64,000 nucleotides of DNA, taken from NCBI GenBank assembly GCA_046303515.1, contig JBKCGI010000158.1, positions 18,975 to 82,974 on the forward strand. Reading direction: 5' to 3'. The position numbers and the translations under genes were made by a program. Below, piece by piece: positions 8,477 through 15,591 of this stretch. The notes under the pieces were generated by a model. That model was not told the origin of the DNA and made no database searches. It saw nothing but the letters and a program-made list of their open reading frames with translations. This DNA comes from M2408 sp046303515 (GTDB lineage Bacteria; Bacteroidota; Bacteroidia; Flavobacteriales_D; Crocinitomicaceae). Position 1 is the stretch's first letter. Every line of letters begins with the position of its first letter.

Positions 8477-8890
8477 ATGTATCCAGAAAGTTTAGTAGCA
8501 CCAATGAAAGCTGATTTAACAAGTGTAGGTTTTCAAGAATTATTAACTCCAGCACAAGTGGAGGAAACTATAAATAATTCAAAAGGAACTTTATTAGTAG
8601 TTGTAAATTCAGTTTGTGGTTGTGCAGCTGGAAATATGCGTCCAGGAGTAAAATTGTCTATTCAAAATGATAAAAAACCTTCTAATTTGACTACAGTTTT
8701 TGCTGGAGTTGATGGTGAAGCAGTTGCGCAAGCAAGAAAACATTTTTTACCATATCCTCCATCTTCTCCATCTATCGCTTTATTTAAAGACGGTGAATTG
8801 GTTCATTTCTTAGAAAGACACCACATCGAAGGTGGAACTGCAGCCATGATTGCTGAAAATTTAATGGAAGCGTATAACGAATTCTGTTAA
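8477..8890 (+). CDS. BrxA/BrxB-family bacilliredoxin
   Basis: A 137-residue thioredoxin-fold protein with the redox motif CGC at residues 47-49 inside VVNSVCGCAAGNMRPG, the hallmark of the YphP/YqiW (BrxA/BrxB) family. In Firmicutes these proteins remove bacillithiol from protein cysteines after oxidative stress; many Bacteroidetes carry the family too. The ATG at 8477 begins MYPESLVAPM, the usual family start. It is cytoplasmic and stands alone. The family call is firm. Use of bacillithiol in this organism is inferred, since no bsh genes are in view. Confidence 0.92.
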   Translation: MYPESLVAPMKADLTSVGFQELLTPAQVEETINNSKGTLLVVVNSVCGCAAGNMRPGVKLSIQNDKKPSNLTTVFAGVDGEAVAQARKHFLPYPPSSPSIALFKDGELVHFLERHHIEGGTAAMIAENLMEAYNEFC

Positions 8891-8910
8891 AAATAGATTT
8901 TTAGATTAAT

Positions 8911-8949
8911 CGATTGTTGGATTTTTAGAAATTATCAATCCAACAATCG
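8911..8949. repeat. Perfect 13-base inverted repeat in intergenic DNA
   Basis: CGATTGTTGGATT at 8911-8923 pairs with AATCCAACAATCG at 8937-8949 around a 13-base loop. No T-run follows, so it is not a normal terminator. Related words (ATCGA, ACAATCC) recur up to the tatD start. It could be a small palindromic repeat element or an mRNA structure just before tatD. Confidence 0.6.
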
Positions 8950-8974
8950 AATTATCGAGTAATCGAACAATCCA

Positions 8975-9748
8975 ATGTTTATAGATACCCACACCCACCT
9001 GTATTCTTCTCAATTCGATGAAGATCGAACGGAAATGATTCAGCGAGCTTTAGACGCTGGTGTGAAAAGATTATTGCTCCCAAACATCGATTTGGAATCC
9101 ATAGAAGGAATGTATACTTTAGAAAAGCAATTTCCTGAAAATTGTTTTGCAATGATGGGTCTACATCCCTGTTCGGTTAATGCAGATTTTGAAAAAACAC
9201 TTTCAATATTAAAAACTGAACTAGACAAAAGAAAATTCATCGCAATTGGTGAAATTGGAATTGATTTATTCTGGGACAAAACATTTTTAGAACAACAAAA
9301 ACAAGCTTTTGCAATTCAAATAGAATGGGCAAAAGAATTTCAAATTCCCATTGTCATCCACGCACGAGATTCTTTTCAAGAAATTTTTGAAGTATTGGAT
9401 CAACATAACGATGAACGATTGACAGGAGTATTTCATTGTTTTACTGGAACAGAGAATGAAATCGAAAAAATTCGTTCTTACGGTGGTTTTTTATTTGGAA
9501 TTGGAGGTGTTGTTACCTTTAAAAAATCAGGATTAGATGCAGTTGTCAAAAATCTTGATTTAAATGAAATCATATTAGAAACAGATTCACCCTATTTGGC
9601 ACCTCATCCAAATCGTGGTAAAAGAAATGAAAGTTCCTATATTCCATTAATTGCAGAAAAGCTATCTGATATTTTTGAAACTTCAATTGAAAATATTGCG
9701 CAAATCACCAGTGAAAATGCAATAAAATGCTTTTCTTTAACCAAATAA
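8975..9748 (+). CDS. tatD: TatD family metal-dependent DNase
   Basis: A 257-residue amidohydrolase-fold protein. Metal-binding signatures appear in order: DTHTHLY (His6, His8), GEIGIDLFW, IVIHARDS, GVFHCFTGT and ETDSPYLAPHPNRGK. TatD proteins are cytoplasmic 3'-5' DNases linked to DNA repair and D-tyrosyl-tRNA related quality control. Length is typical. It sits 10 bases before the asparaginase gene on the same strand, so the two probably share a transcript. Confidence 0.95.
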   Translation: MFIDTHTHLYSSQFDEDRTEMIQRALDAGVKRLLLPNIDLESIEGMYTLEKQFPENCFAMMGLHPCSVNADFEKTLSILKTELDKRKFIAIGEIGIDLFWDKTFLEQQKQAFAIQIEWAKEFQIPIVIHARDSFQEIFEVLDQHNDERLTGVFHCFTGTENEIEKIRSYGGFLFGIGGVVTFKKSGLDAVVKNLDLNEIILETDSPYLAPHPNRGKRNESSYIPLIAEKLSDIFETSIENIAQITSENAIKCFSLTK

Positions 9749-9758
9749 AATTAAGATT

Positions 9759-10790
9759 TTGAACTCCAATAAAGCAAATGTTCTAATAATTTATACCGGA
9801 GGAACCATTGGTATGATTCAGGATTTGAAGTCTGGCTCCTTAAAAGCCTTTGATTTTAAACATTTGAGTGAACAAATACCTGAATTGGAGCGTCTAAACG
9901 TAAATCTAAATGCTATTTCTTTCGCTGAACCAGTGGATTCTTCCGAAATGAATATAGTTCATTGGAAAAGGATCGCTGAAATGGTACATGAAAACTACAA
10001 CAAATATGATGGATTTGTTGTCCTTCACGGTTCAGATACGATGGCGTATACTGCTTCTGCTTTGAGTTTTATGTTGCAAAATTTGAGTAAACCTGTAATT
10101 TTAACGGGTTCACAATTGCCAATTGGAACAATTCGCACCGACGGAAAGGAAAATTTAATAACAGCCATTGAAATAGCTGCAGACAGAAATGAAAACGGAA
10201 CATCTATCATTCAAGAAGTTGCGATTTATTTTGAATATTCATTATATCGTGGAAACCGAACGAGTAAAATTTCCGCAAGTCATTTTGAAGCATTTAAATC
10301 TCCAAATTACCAAGAGTTGGCAGTTGCAGGGATACAAATTGCATACCAATTAAAGGAAATTTATTCAGCGGAAAAATCATTAGAATTTTTCACAAATTTC
10401 AACAATCAAGTTGCTTTATTAAAGATTTTTCCTGGGTTTTCTCCAAATATTTACAAAGCATTATTTGATGTCAACGAGGTAAAAGGAATAGTAATCGAAA
10501 GTTTTGGAGCAGGCAATGTTCCGTCAAATGTGGAATTTCAAAATTTAATTTCTAGCTACATTCAAGCTGGCGGAATTGTGTTAAATATTACGCAATGTAA
10601 TACTGGAAAGGTAGTTCAAGGAAAATACGAAACAAGTTCCTTTTTCGAAAAAGTAGGTGTTGTTGGAGGTGGTGATTTAACTACTGAAGCTGCGGTTACC
10701 AAAATGATGTATTTACTTGGAAAATATTCAGATAGAAAAATAATTATAGAAAAATTGCAAGAAAATATCGCTGGAGAAATTAGTTTATAA
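9759..10790 (+). CDS. ansA: Type I asparaginase
   Basis: A 343-residue L-asparaginase that converts asparagine to aspartate and ammonia. The N-terminal YTGGTIGM carries the nucleophilic threonine (Thr16). VLHGSDTMAYTA supplies the second catalytic Thr-Asp pair, and TIRTDGKENL the lysine. It lacks a signal peptide, so it is the cytoplasmic type I form. The start is TTG at 9759; no ATG precedes the catalytic motif. It lies 10 bases after tatD. Confidence 0.94.
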   Translation: MNSNKANVLIIYTGGTIGMIQDLKSGSLKAFDFKHLSEQIPELERLNVNLNAISFAEPVDSSEMNIVHWKRIAEMVHENYNKYDGFVVLHGSDTMAYTASALSFMLQNLSKPVILTGSQLPIGTIRTDGKENLITAIEIAADRNENGTSIIQEVAIYFEYSLYRGNRTSKISASHFEAFKSPNYQELAVAGIQIAYQLKEIYSAEKSLEFFTNFNNQVALLKIFPGFSPNIYKALFDVNEVKGIVIESFGAGNVPSNVEFQNLISSYIQAGGIVLNITQCNTGKVVQGKYETSSFFEKVGVVGGGDLTTEAAVTKMMYLLGKYSDRKIIIEKLQENIAGEISL

Positions 10791-10809
10791 CTGATTCAAA
10801 ATAAATTTG

Positions 10810-10817
10810 TATTTTTG
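10810..10817 (+). promoter_or_regulatory. -7 box TATTTTTG upstream of tRNA-Ser
   Basis: Matches TAnnTTTG and ends 15 bases before the first base of the tRNA. It probably drives the tRNA gene separately from ansA. Confidence 0.5.
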
Positions 10818-10832
10818 CAGTCCCAATTTTAA

Positions 10833-10920
10833 GGAGAGGTGTCCGAGTGGTTGAAGGAGCACGCCTGGAAAGCGTGTATAGGTCGAAAGCTTATCGCGGG
10901 TTCGAATCCCTCTCTCTCCG
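10833..10920 (+). tRNA. tRNA-Ser (anticodon GGA)
   Basis: An 88-base tRNA with a long variable arm as expected for serine. The acceptor stem is GGAGAGG pairing with TCTCTCC. The anticodon stem is CACGC/GCGTG with loop CTGGAAA, giving anticodon GGA. The T-arm is GCGGG TTCGAAT CCCTC. CCA is not encoded. The second T-stem pair is C-T, a mismatch; two broken copies downstream carry CCCGC, which would pair perfectly. Confidence 0.93.
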
Positions 10921-10923
10921 CTG

Positions 10924-10954
10924 AAAGTCTAAGTATATGCTTAGACTTTTTTTG
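10924..10954 (+). terminator. tRNA-Ser terminator
   Basis: A 10-base perfect stem (AAAGTCTAAG and CTTAGACTTT) with a 6-base loop, followed by T7. It starts 4 bases after the tRNA. An almost identical hairpin occurs at 11248-11275. Confidence 0.9.
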
Positions 10955-10997
10955 TGCTTATAATTTTGATTTTATAATTGTTAAGGGATGAAGAACC

Positions 10998-11061
10998 CGG
11001 GGTTCGAGCCGAAACGCAGTGGAGACAATGAAGCGCAGCGGAATAATCCCGCTCTCTCCGC
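10998..11061 (+). repeat. Broken copy 2 of the tRNA-Ser 3' end
   Basis: GGGGTTCGA at 10999-11007 resembles the 5' side of the T-arm. It is followed by 37 unrelated bases and then AATCCCGCTCTCTCCGC at 11045-11061, which matches the tRNA-Ser 3' end at 10905-10921 except for one base. It looks like a tRNA T-arm and acceptor fragment with an insertion in the T-loop. No anticodon arm is recognisable before it. Confidence 0.75.
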
Positions 11062-11071
11062 CAGAAGTTTT

Positions 11072-11107
11072 GAACCCGTTCGATTTCAATCGATACGGGT
11101 TTTTTTA
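11072..11107 (+). terminator. Terminator after repeat copy 2
   Basis: A stem of AACCCGT and ACGGGTT, extended inward by CGAT/ATCG, followed by T7. It lies 11 bases after the second tRNA-like 3' end, so each of the three copies has its own terminator. Confidence 0.8.
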
Positions 11108-11215
11108 TTGGATGAATAGAGCCAAACTTGTTTGGGTATAATTTCCTCCAAGAAAAATTTTATAAACTGCTTAAGTTTATAAAAGGTTCAAAACTTGTGA
11201 AGCAAACTCTTTATT
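11107..11215. other. Non-coding spacer between tRNA-like repeats
   Basis: The gap 10921-11285 holds no credible gene. This part contains an A/T-rich inverted repeat near 11159-11184 (TTTATAAACT and AAGTTTATAAA), and otherwise nothing I can name. The rest of the gap is listed as repeats and terminators. Confidence 0.5.
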
Positions 11216-11275
11216 GGGTTCATAATATAATCCCGCTCTCTCCGCTGAAAGTCTAAGAAATGCTTAGACTTTTTT
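11216..11275 (+). repeat. Broken copy 3 of the tRNA-Ser 3' end plus its terminator
   Basis: GGGTTC at 11216-11221 is followed by 7 extra bases, then AATCCCGCTCTCTCCGC at 11229-11245 and a hairpin (11248-11257 with 11263-11272) plus T-run nearly identical to the real tRNA terminator. The stretch 11229-11275 is therefore a direct repeat of 10905-10952, about 324 bases away. This is the pattern left by an attachment-site duplication or by decay of tandem tRNA copies. Confidence 0.8.
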
Positions 11276-11285
11276 GGGAAACGTA

Positions 11286-12518
11286 TTATTTTTTCCAAAT
11301 TTTTTGTTTGAAAAGAGTATCTCTAAGATTTAACTCGAGAAGGTACAAGCCAGATTCCAAACTACTTACATCTAATTGTATGAGTTGTTCGTTAGATTTG
11401 ATGTTTCGAATTAGCTTCCCGTTCAAATCAAAAAGCGAAATAATCAATTGCTCACTTTTAGTGTTTTTTATTGATAAAAAATCTTTGACTGGATTTGAAA
11501 TCACTACAAAATTTTCTAAATAATTATTTTTTACAAATGTTGCATTGCTTGTGGTGTCTACTATCGTATCGGCCACATACATTTCAAAATCAACACACTC
11601 TGAAGTGTACACACACTGTTGATCACTAACTTGTAAAGCAAAAACACCATTTTCTGTCAACACGTAAGTTGAATTTGTAGCTCCAGTTATGGAAGTTGAA
11701 GGATTTACGATATCTCCACACTTCAACCATTGATAAGAATCAAAAACCCCTGCAGCTAAAAGGGTATCTTCTTCTTGTAAAATCAAATTGTTAAAATTCA
11801 TAACTACGGGAAATCCAGAAGCATTGAAATGATGATTGTTTCCTGAAGCGTCAAAAACGGTGTCTACAGGATTATTTTCAGAAAAATGCCATAAACCAGT
11901 TGTTCTATTGTCATTTATAAATGCAGTTGTTGGTGGTATAAACGCTTGGTTGTAGCGGATTGTGTCACTAATTCTCAATTCATCAATATAACCTTTAAAT
12001 GAACCATACGTCCAAGTTTGATAACCGGATCTTCCCACATAAAATAAACCGTTAACTGTAAAATTAAAATCATATTGATCAGAAAGAGTTCCATCTATTC
12101 CATCAAAATAATAGGTAAACTCATCAGTTGAGTGCTGATACATTAGCGCCACATGATGCCAATCGAGGTCAGCAGGATAATTGTGATCTTGATGACAAAC
12201 CCAAGCATTATCTGAACTCATGGCACAAAATTGATAATAATTAATTTGATCAGGGGTTCGAAAAAAATTAAGTTCAAAGTTGCTTGAATTTCCCATTATA
12301 GCTTGACGAACATAACCAGAATCGGTACAAAATTTCGTCCAAAATTCGATTGTAAAATCTGAATTTTGCGGTGTAATTGATGAAGCCCATTGTGAAAGTT
12401 CATCATCAACACCATCAAATTTCAAATATGAACCAAAAGGTTGAGCATCTAATTTTCCATAGAGAAGGGAAATCAATAAGAAAAAAAGGAGTTTAGACTT
12501 AAGCATCAGACGATTCAT
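11286..12518 (-). CDS. Secreted LamG-domain protein with T9SS type A sorting domain
   Basis: A 410-residue exported protein. A signal peptide (LLFFLLISLLYGKLDAQ) is followed by a LamG/concanavalin-like domain at about 30-215 (YLKFDGVDDELS, TIEFWTKF, WHHVALMY, GYIDELRISD). A short Ig-like segment follows at about 240-310. The C-terminal 80 residues (VVISNPVKDFLSI, SLFDLNGKLI, LESGLYLLEL) are a type A T9SS sorting domain, so the protein should cross the outer membrane and be released or anchored at the surface. The start could also be ATG at 12506, since a -7-like CATTTTTG lies very close to 12518. Likely a carbohydrate- or surface-binding protein. Confidence 0.88.
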   Translation of the reverse strand: MNRLMLKSKLLFFLLISLLYGKLDAQPFGSYLKFDGVDDELSQWASSITPQNSDFTIEFWTKFCTDSGYVRQAIMGNSSNFELNFFRTPDQINYYQFCAMSSDNAWVCHQDHNYPADLDWHHVALMYQHSTDEFTYYFDGIDGTLSDQYDFNFTVNGLFYVGRSGYQTWTYGSFKGYIDELRISDTIRYNQAFIPPTTAFINDNRTTGLWHFSENNPVDTVFDASGNNHHFNASGFPVVMNFNNLILQEEDTLLAAGVFDSYQWLKCGDIVNPSTSITGATNSTYVLTENGVFALQVSDQQCVYTSECVDFEMYVADTIVDTTSNATFVKNNYLENFVVISNPVKDFLSIKNTKSEQLIISLFDLNGKLIRNIKSNEQLIQLDVSSLESGLYLLELNLRDTLFKQKIWKK

Positions 12519-12595
12519 TTATACAAAAATGCAGATTAATTCAATAATAATTGCACCTTTTGAAATAAAATTAAAAAAAATGGTATTTTCATCGC

Positions 12596-12802
12596 ATGAA
12601 AAACGAAAAACATAAACGTGCCTTCCTAATTTGGTTGGCAATATATCCTCTAATAACCTTGCTTTTTTATGCCCTAGGTGGTTTTATTAAAGATTTACCT
12701 ATTCCAATCAAAACATTTTGTTTAACTATTATAGCTGTTCCAATGGTGGTTTATGTAATTCTACCTTTTTACAATCGCATTTTCAAATCTTGGTTTAAAT
12801 AA
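12596..12802 (+). CDS. Small two-helix membrane protein
   Basis: A 68-residue protein with two hydrophobic helices, about 9-29 (LIWLAIYPLITLLFYAL) and 38-58, joined by a short loop (DLPIPIK), and a basic C-terminus. From memory the pattern resembles the membrane tail found on some antibiotic-biosynthesis-monooxygenase-like proteins, here standing alone. Function unknown. Composition and a well-placed ATG support it as a real gene. Confidence 0.6.
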   Translation: MKNEKHKRAFLIWLAIYPLITLLFYALGGFIKDLPIPIKTFCLTIIAVPMVVYVILPFYNRIFKSWFK

Positions 12803-12861
12803 ATTTTCCTAAATCGATTTTCTTTTTTGATTTTTTTGCATTTCAGATAAAATTTAAAGCG

Positions 12862-12869
12862 TAACTTTG
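12862..12869 (+). promoter_or_regulatory. -7 box TAACTTTG upstream of purF
   Basis: Matches TAnnTTTG and ends 16 bases before the purF ATG. A TTTG at 12835-12838 lies 23 bases upstream, slightly beyond the usual spacing. Confidence 0.55.
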
Positions 12870-12885
12870 CAAAAAATTTTCGGTA

Positions 12886-14787
12886 ATGAGTGATGCAATT
12901 CAACATGAGTGTGGTATAGCACTTTTGAGATTAAAAAAACCTTTACAATATTACGTAGACAAATATGGAACTGCGTTTTATGCTCTAAGTAAAATGCACC
13001 TCATGATGGAAAAACAACGTAATCGTGGACAAGACGGTGCTGGTTTGGTGAATATCAAATTCGATATGAAGCCAGGAGAGCGCTATATTTCTAGATACCG
13101 TTCAATTAATAAAAATCCAATTCAAGATATTTTTGATCACGTTCACAAAAAATTCAATGCTATTGGTGAAGATAATCCTGCGAATTTGAATGATGTGGAT
13201 TACTTGAAAAAAAATGCTGGTTTCACCGGAGAATTGTTTTTAGGACATTTACGCTACGGAACTTTTGGTCGAAATTCAATTGAAAGCTGTCACCCATTTT
13301 TGCGCCAAAACAACTGGATTACGCGTAATTTGGTTGTAGCTGGAAATTTCAATTTAACGAATGTGGACGAACTTTTTGATGTTTTGATTGATATCGGTCA
13401 GCATCCAAAAGAAAAATCTGATACGGTTACAGTAATGGAAAAAATTGGTCATTACTTAGATGTTGAAAATGACGAAATGTTCCAAAAATATCAAGCTGAA
13501 GGACTTTCATATGTGGAAAGTTACGCTAAAATAGCTGAGAATTTAAACATCGAAAATATTTTAAAAATATCATCTGAATTTTGGGATGGAGGTTACGCAA
13601 TGGCTGGTTTGTTTGGTCATGGAGATGCTTTTGTCTTGAGAGATCCTGCTGGAATTCGCCCAACATATTGGTATGAAGATGATGAAATTTGTGTGGTAGC
13701 TTCTGAAAGACCAGTTATTCAAACGGCATTCAAATTAAAATACGAAGATATCAAGGAATTAAATCCTGGTCATGCTTTGATTATCAAAAAAACAGGAGAA
13801 GTTTCAGAAGTTTTAATCAATGAACCGACCGTTAAAAAAAGTTGTTCGTTTGAGCGTATTTATTTCTCAAGAGGAAATGATAAAGAAATTTATAGTGAAC
13901 GTATCAATTTAGGTAAACTAATCGTTAAACAAGTACTTGCTGAAATAGATTACGATTTAGATAATTCTGTTTTTTCTTTTATTCCAAACACTGCAGAAAT
14001 TGCATTTTACGGAATGATGAAAGGATTGGAAGATTACTTGAATGACAAAAAATACGAGGCAATTATCAACCTGAAAGATAAACCAACTCCAGAACAGTTA
14101 AAGGAAATTATTTACCGCAGAGCTCGATTGGAGAAAATTGCCATCAAGGACGCAAAATTACGAACCTTCATTACACAAGATGATGAACGTGATGATATTG
14201 TTTCTTCAAGTTACGATATCACTTACGGTTCTGTGCACAGAGACAAAGATAATTTAGTAGTCTTAGACGATAGTATTGTTCGCGGAACAACTTTAAAACA
14301 AAGTATTTTAAGAATTTTAGATCGTTTAGGTCCAAAAAATATTGTTGTGGTTTCCTCTGCTCCGCAAATTCGTTACCCTGATTGTTATGGAATCGACATG
14401 GCAAAAATGAGTGATTTCATTGCCTTTGACGCAACCATTCATTTATTGAAAGAAAGCGGAAGAGAACAATTAATTCAGGACGTTTACAAAAAGTGTAAAG
14501 AACAAGCGCATTTGCCGAAAGAAGAAATTAAAAACTTTGTGAAAGAAATTTACAAACCTTTTACACCACAAGAAATTTCAGATAAAATAGCTGAATTATT
14601 AACTCCAAAAAACATCAATGCCAAAGTGAAAATCATTTATCAAACGATAGAAAATTTACACGAGGCTTGCCCAAATCACTTGGGAGATTGGTATTTTACC
14701 GGAGATTATCCAACACCTGGAGGAAATAAGGTTGTCAATACTGCTTTCATAAATTACGTCGAGGGTAAAAACGAACGAGCGTACTAA
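12886..14787 (+). CDS. purF: Amidophosphoribosyltransferase, long form
   Basis: A 633-residue enzyme of de novo purine synthesis, transferring glutamine ammonia to PRPP. The N-terminal glutaminase starts at HECGIALL; the nucleophilic Cys is residue 9, so eight residues must be removed to expose it. QRNRGQDGAG and FLGHLRYGTFG are glutaminase motifs. The PRPP-binding loop LVVLDDSIVRGTTLKQS is near residue 455-471. The family is usually 460-510 residues; this version has insertions and a longer C-terminus, like a second PurF form seen in Bacteroidetes. Whether the organism also has the short form cannot be seen here. Confidence 0.9.
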   Translation: MSDAIQHECGIALLRLKKPLQYYVDKYGTAFYALSKMHLMMEKQRNRGQDGAGLVNIKFDMKPGERYISRYRSINKNPIQDIFDHVHKKFNAIGEDNPANLNDVDYLKKNAGFTGELFLGHLRYGTFGRNSIESCHPFLRQNNWITRNLVVAGNFNLTNVDELFDVLIDIGQHPKEKSDTVTVMEKIGHYLDVENDEMFQKYQAEGLSYVESYAKIAENLNIENILKISSEFWDGGYAMAGLFGHGDAFVLRDPAGIRPTYWYEDDEICVVASERPVIQTAFKLKYEDIKELNPGHALIIKKTGEVSEVLINEPTVKKSCSFERIYFSRGNDKEIYSERINLGKLIVKQVLAEIDYDLDNSVFSFIPNTAEIAFYGMMKGLEDYLNDKKYEAIINLKDKPTPEQLKEIIYRRARLEKIAIKDAKLRTFITQDDERDDIVSSSYDITYGSVHRDKDNLVVLDDSIVRGTTLKQSILRILDRLGPKNIVVVSSAPQIRYPDCYGIDMAKMSDFIAFDATIHLLKESGREQLIQDVYKKCKEQAHLPKEEIKNFVKEIYKPFTPQEISDKIAELLTPKNINAKVKIIYQTIENLHEACPNHLGDWYFTGDYPTPGGNKVVNTAFINYVEGKNERAY

Positions 14788-14866
14788 GTTTTGTCCAAAT
14801 TTTTGCGAGCTTAACTAGGTAGAACTTTTTAGTCACATTTTTGTCTATTTCAAAATTTAAATACTA

Positions 14867-15583
14867 ATGAAGGTTCCATTTTACTTTTTTGTTTTCTTTT
14901 TTATTTTCATTTCATGTGAAACTAAAGAGATTAGCTCAGGCAAAAAAAATATAATTGCCTTATCTCAGAAATACCTCGAGAGTAGTAAGAGACAAAAAAA
15001 TACTCAGTTCGTTCAGCAAGAATTGGCCAATATTGAATTCGAAGATCTCTTAACTGAATTGAATTCAGATAATAAAAAAATTACTTTTTGGCTTAACATA
15101 TATAATGCCTCAACTTTATCAAATTTAAGGCAAAATCCCAAACATTTAAAAGATAGAAATCACTTTTTCAATTTAAAACAAATTAATATTGCTGGTAATA
15201 GTTTTTCATTAAATGAAATTGAAAATAATATTTTAAGACGGAAAATAGGTAAAAATCCAATTTTTAAAAAATTAAAGGTTAACAAATTAGACCCTAGAAT
15301 TCATTTCGCGCTAAATTGTGGAGCTAAAAGTTGTCCGCCAATATTGTTTTATTCGTTTGAAAATATTCAAGAGGAACTTGATTTATCGACCAAAGCTTAT
15401 TTAGAAATTGAATGTGAAATTAAAGAAGGAAAGATATACCTACCAATGATATTTTCATGGTTTGAAGAGGATTTTGGTGGTAAAGATGGTGTTTTCAACT
15501 TCCTTCGAAAATATGATAAAATTCAAAGTGTTGAAAATCCAGAAATAATATACTTACCCTTTGATTGGACCTTAAGTTTATAA
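14867..15583 (+). CDS. DUF547 domain lipoprotein
   Basis: A 238-residue protein with a lipoprotein-like signal ending FISC (Cys17). The DUF547 hallmarks are clear: FWLNIYNASTLS, then DPRIHFALNCGAKSCPP, and FSWFEEDFGG. The conserved Cys and His suggest a hydrolase or transferase fold, but the family's activity is not settled. It is expected at the periplasmic face or in the outer membrane. It lies 79 bases after purF and may have its own promoter (CATTTTTG, one base off consensus, about 23 bases upstream). Confidence 0.85.
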   Translation: MKVPFYFFVFFFIFISCETKEISSGKKNIIALSQKYLESSKRQKNTQFVQQELANIEFEDLLTELNSDNKKITFWLNIYNASTLSNLRQNPKHLKDRNHFFNLKQINIAGNSFSLNEIENNILRRKIGKNPIFKKLKVNKLDPRIHFALNCGAKSCPPILFYSFENIQEELDLSTKAYLEIECEIKEGKIYLPMIFSWFEEDFGGKDGVFNFLRKYDKIQSVENPEIIYLPFDWTLSL

Positions 15584-15591
15584 AATTTACT

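Noticed and set aside
8911..8949. Rho-independent terminator for the bacilliredoxin gene
   Set aside because: The stem is good but no T-run follows on either strand, so it is listed as a repeat instead.
10991..11061. A second complete tRNA-Ser gene
   Set aside because: Only a half T-arm and the acceptor 3' end are present; no D-arm, anticodon arm or matching 5' acceptor strand could be found.
11260..11523. Plus-strand open frame of 87 codons
   Set aside because: It runs antisense to the 3' end of the T9SS LamG gene and its translation has no recognisable features.
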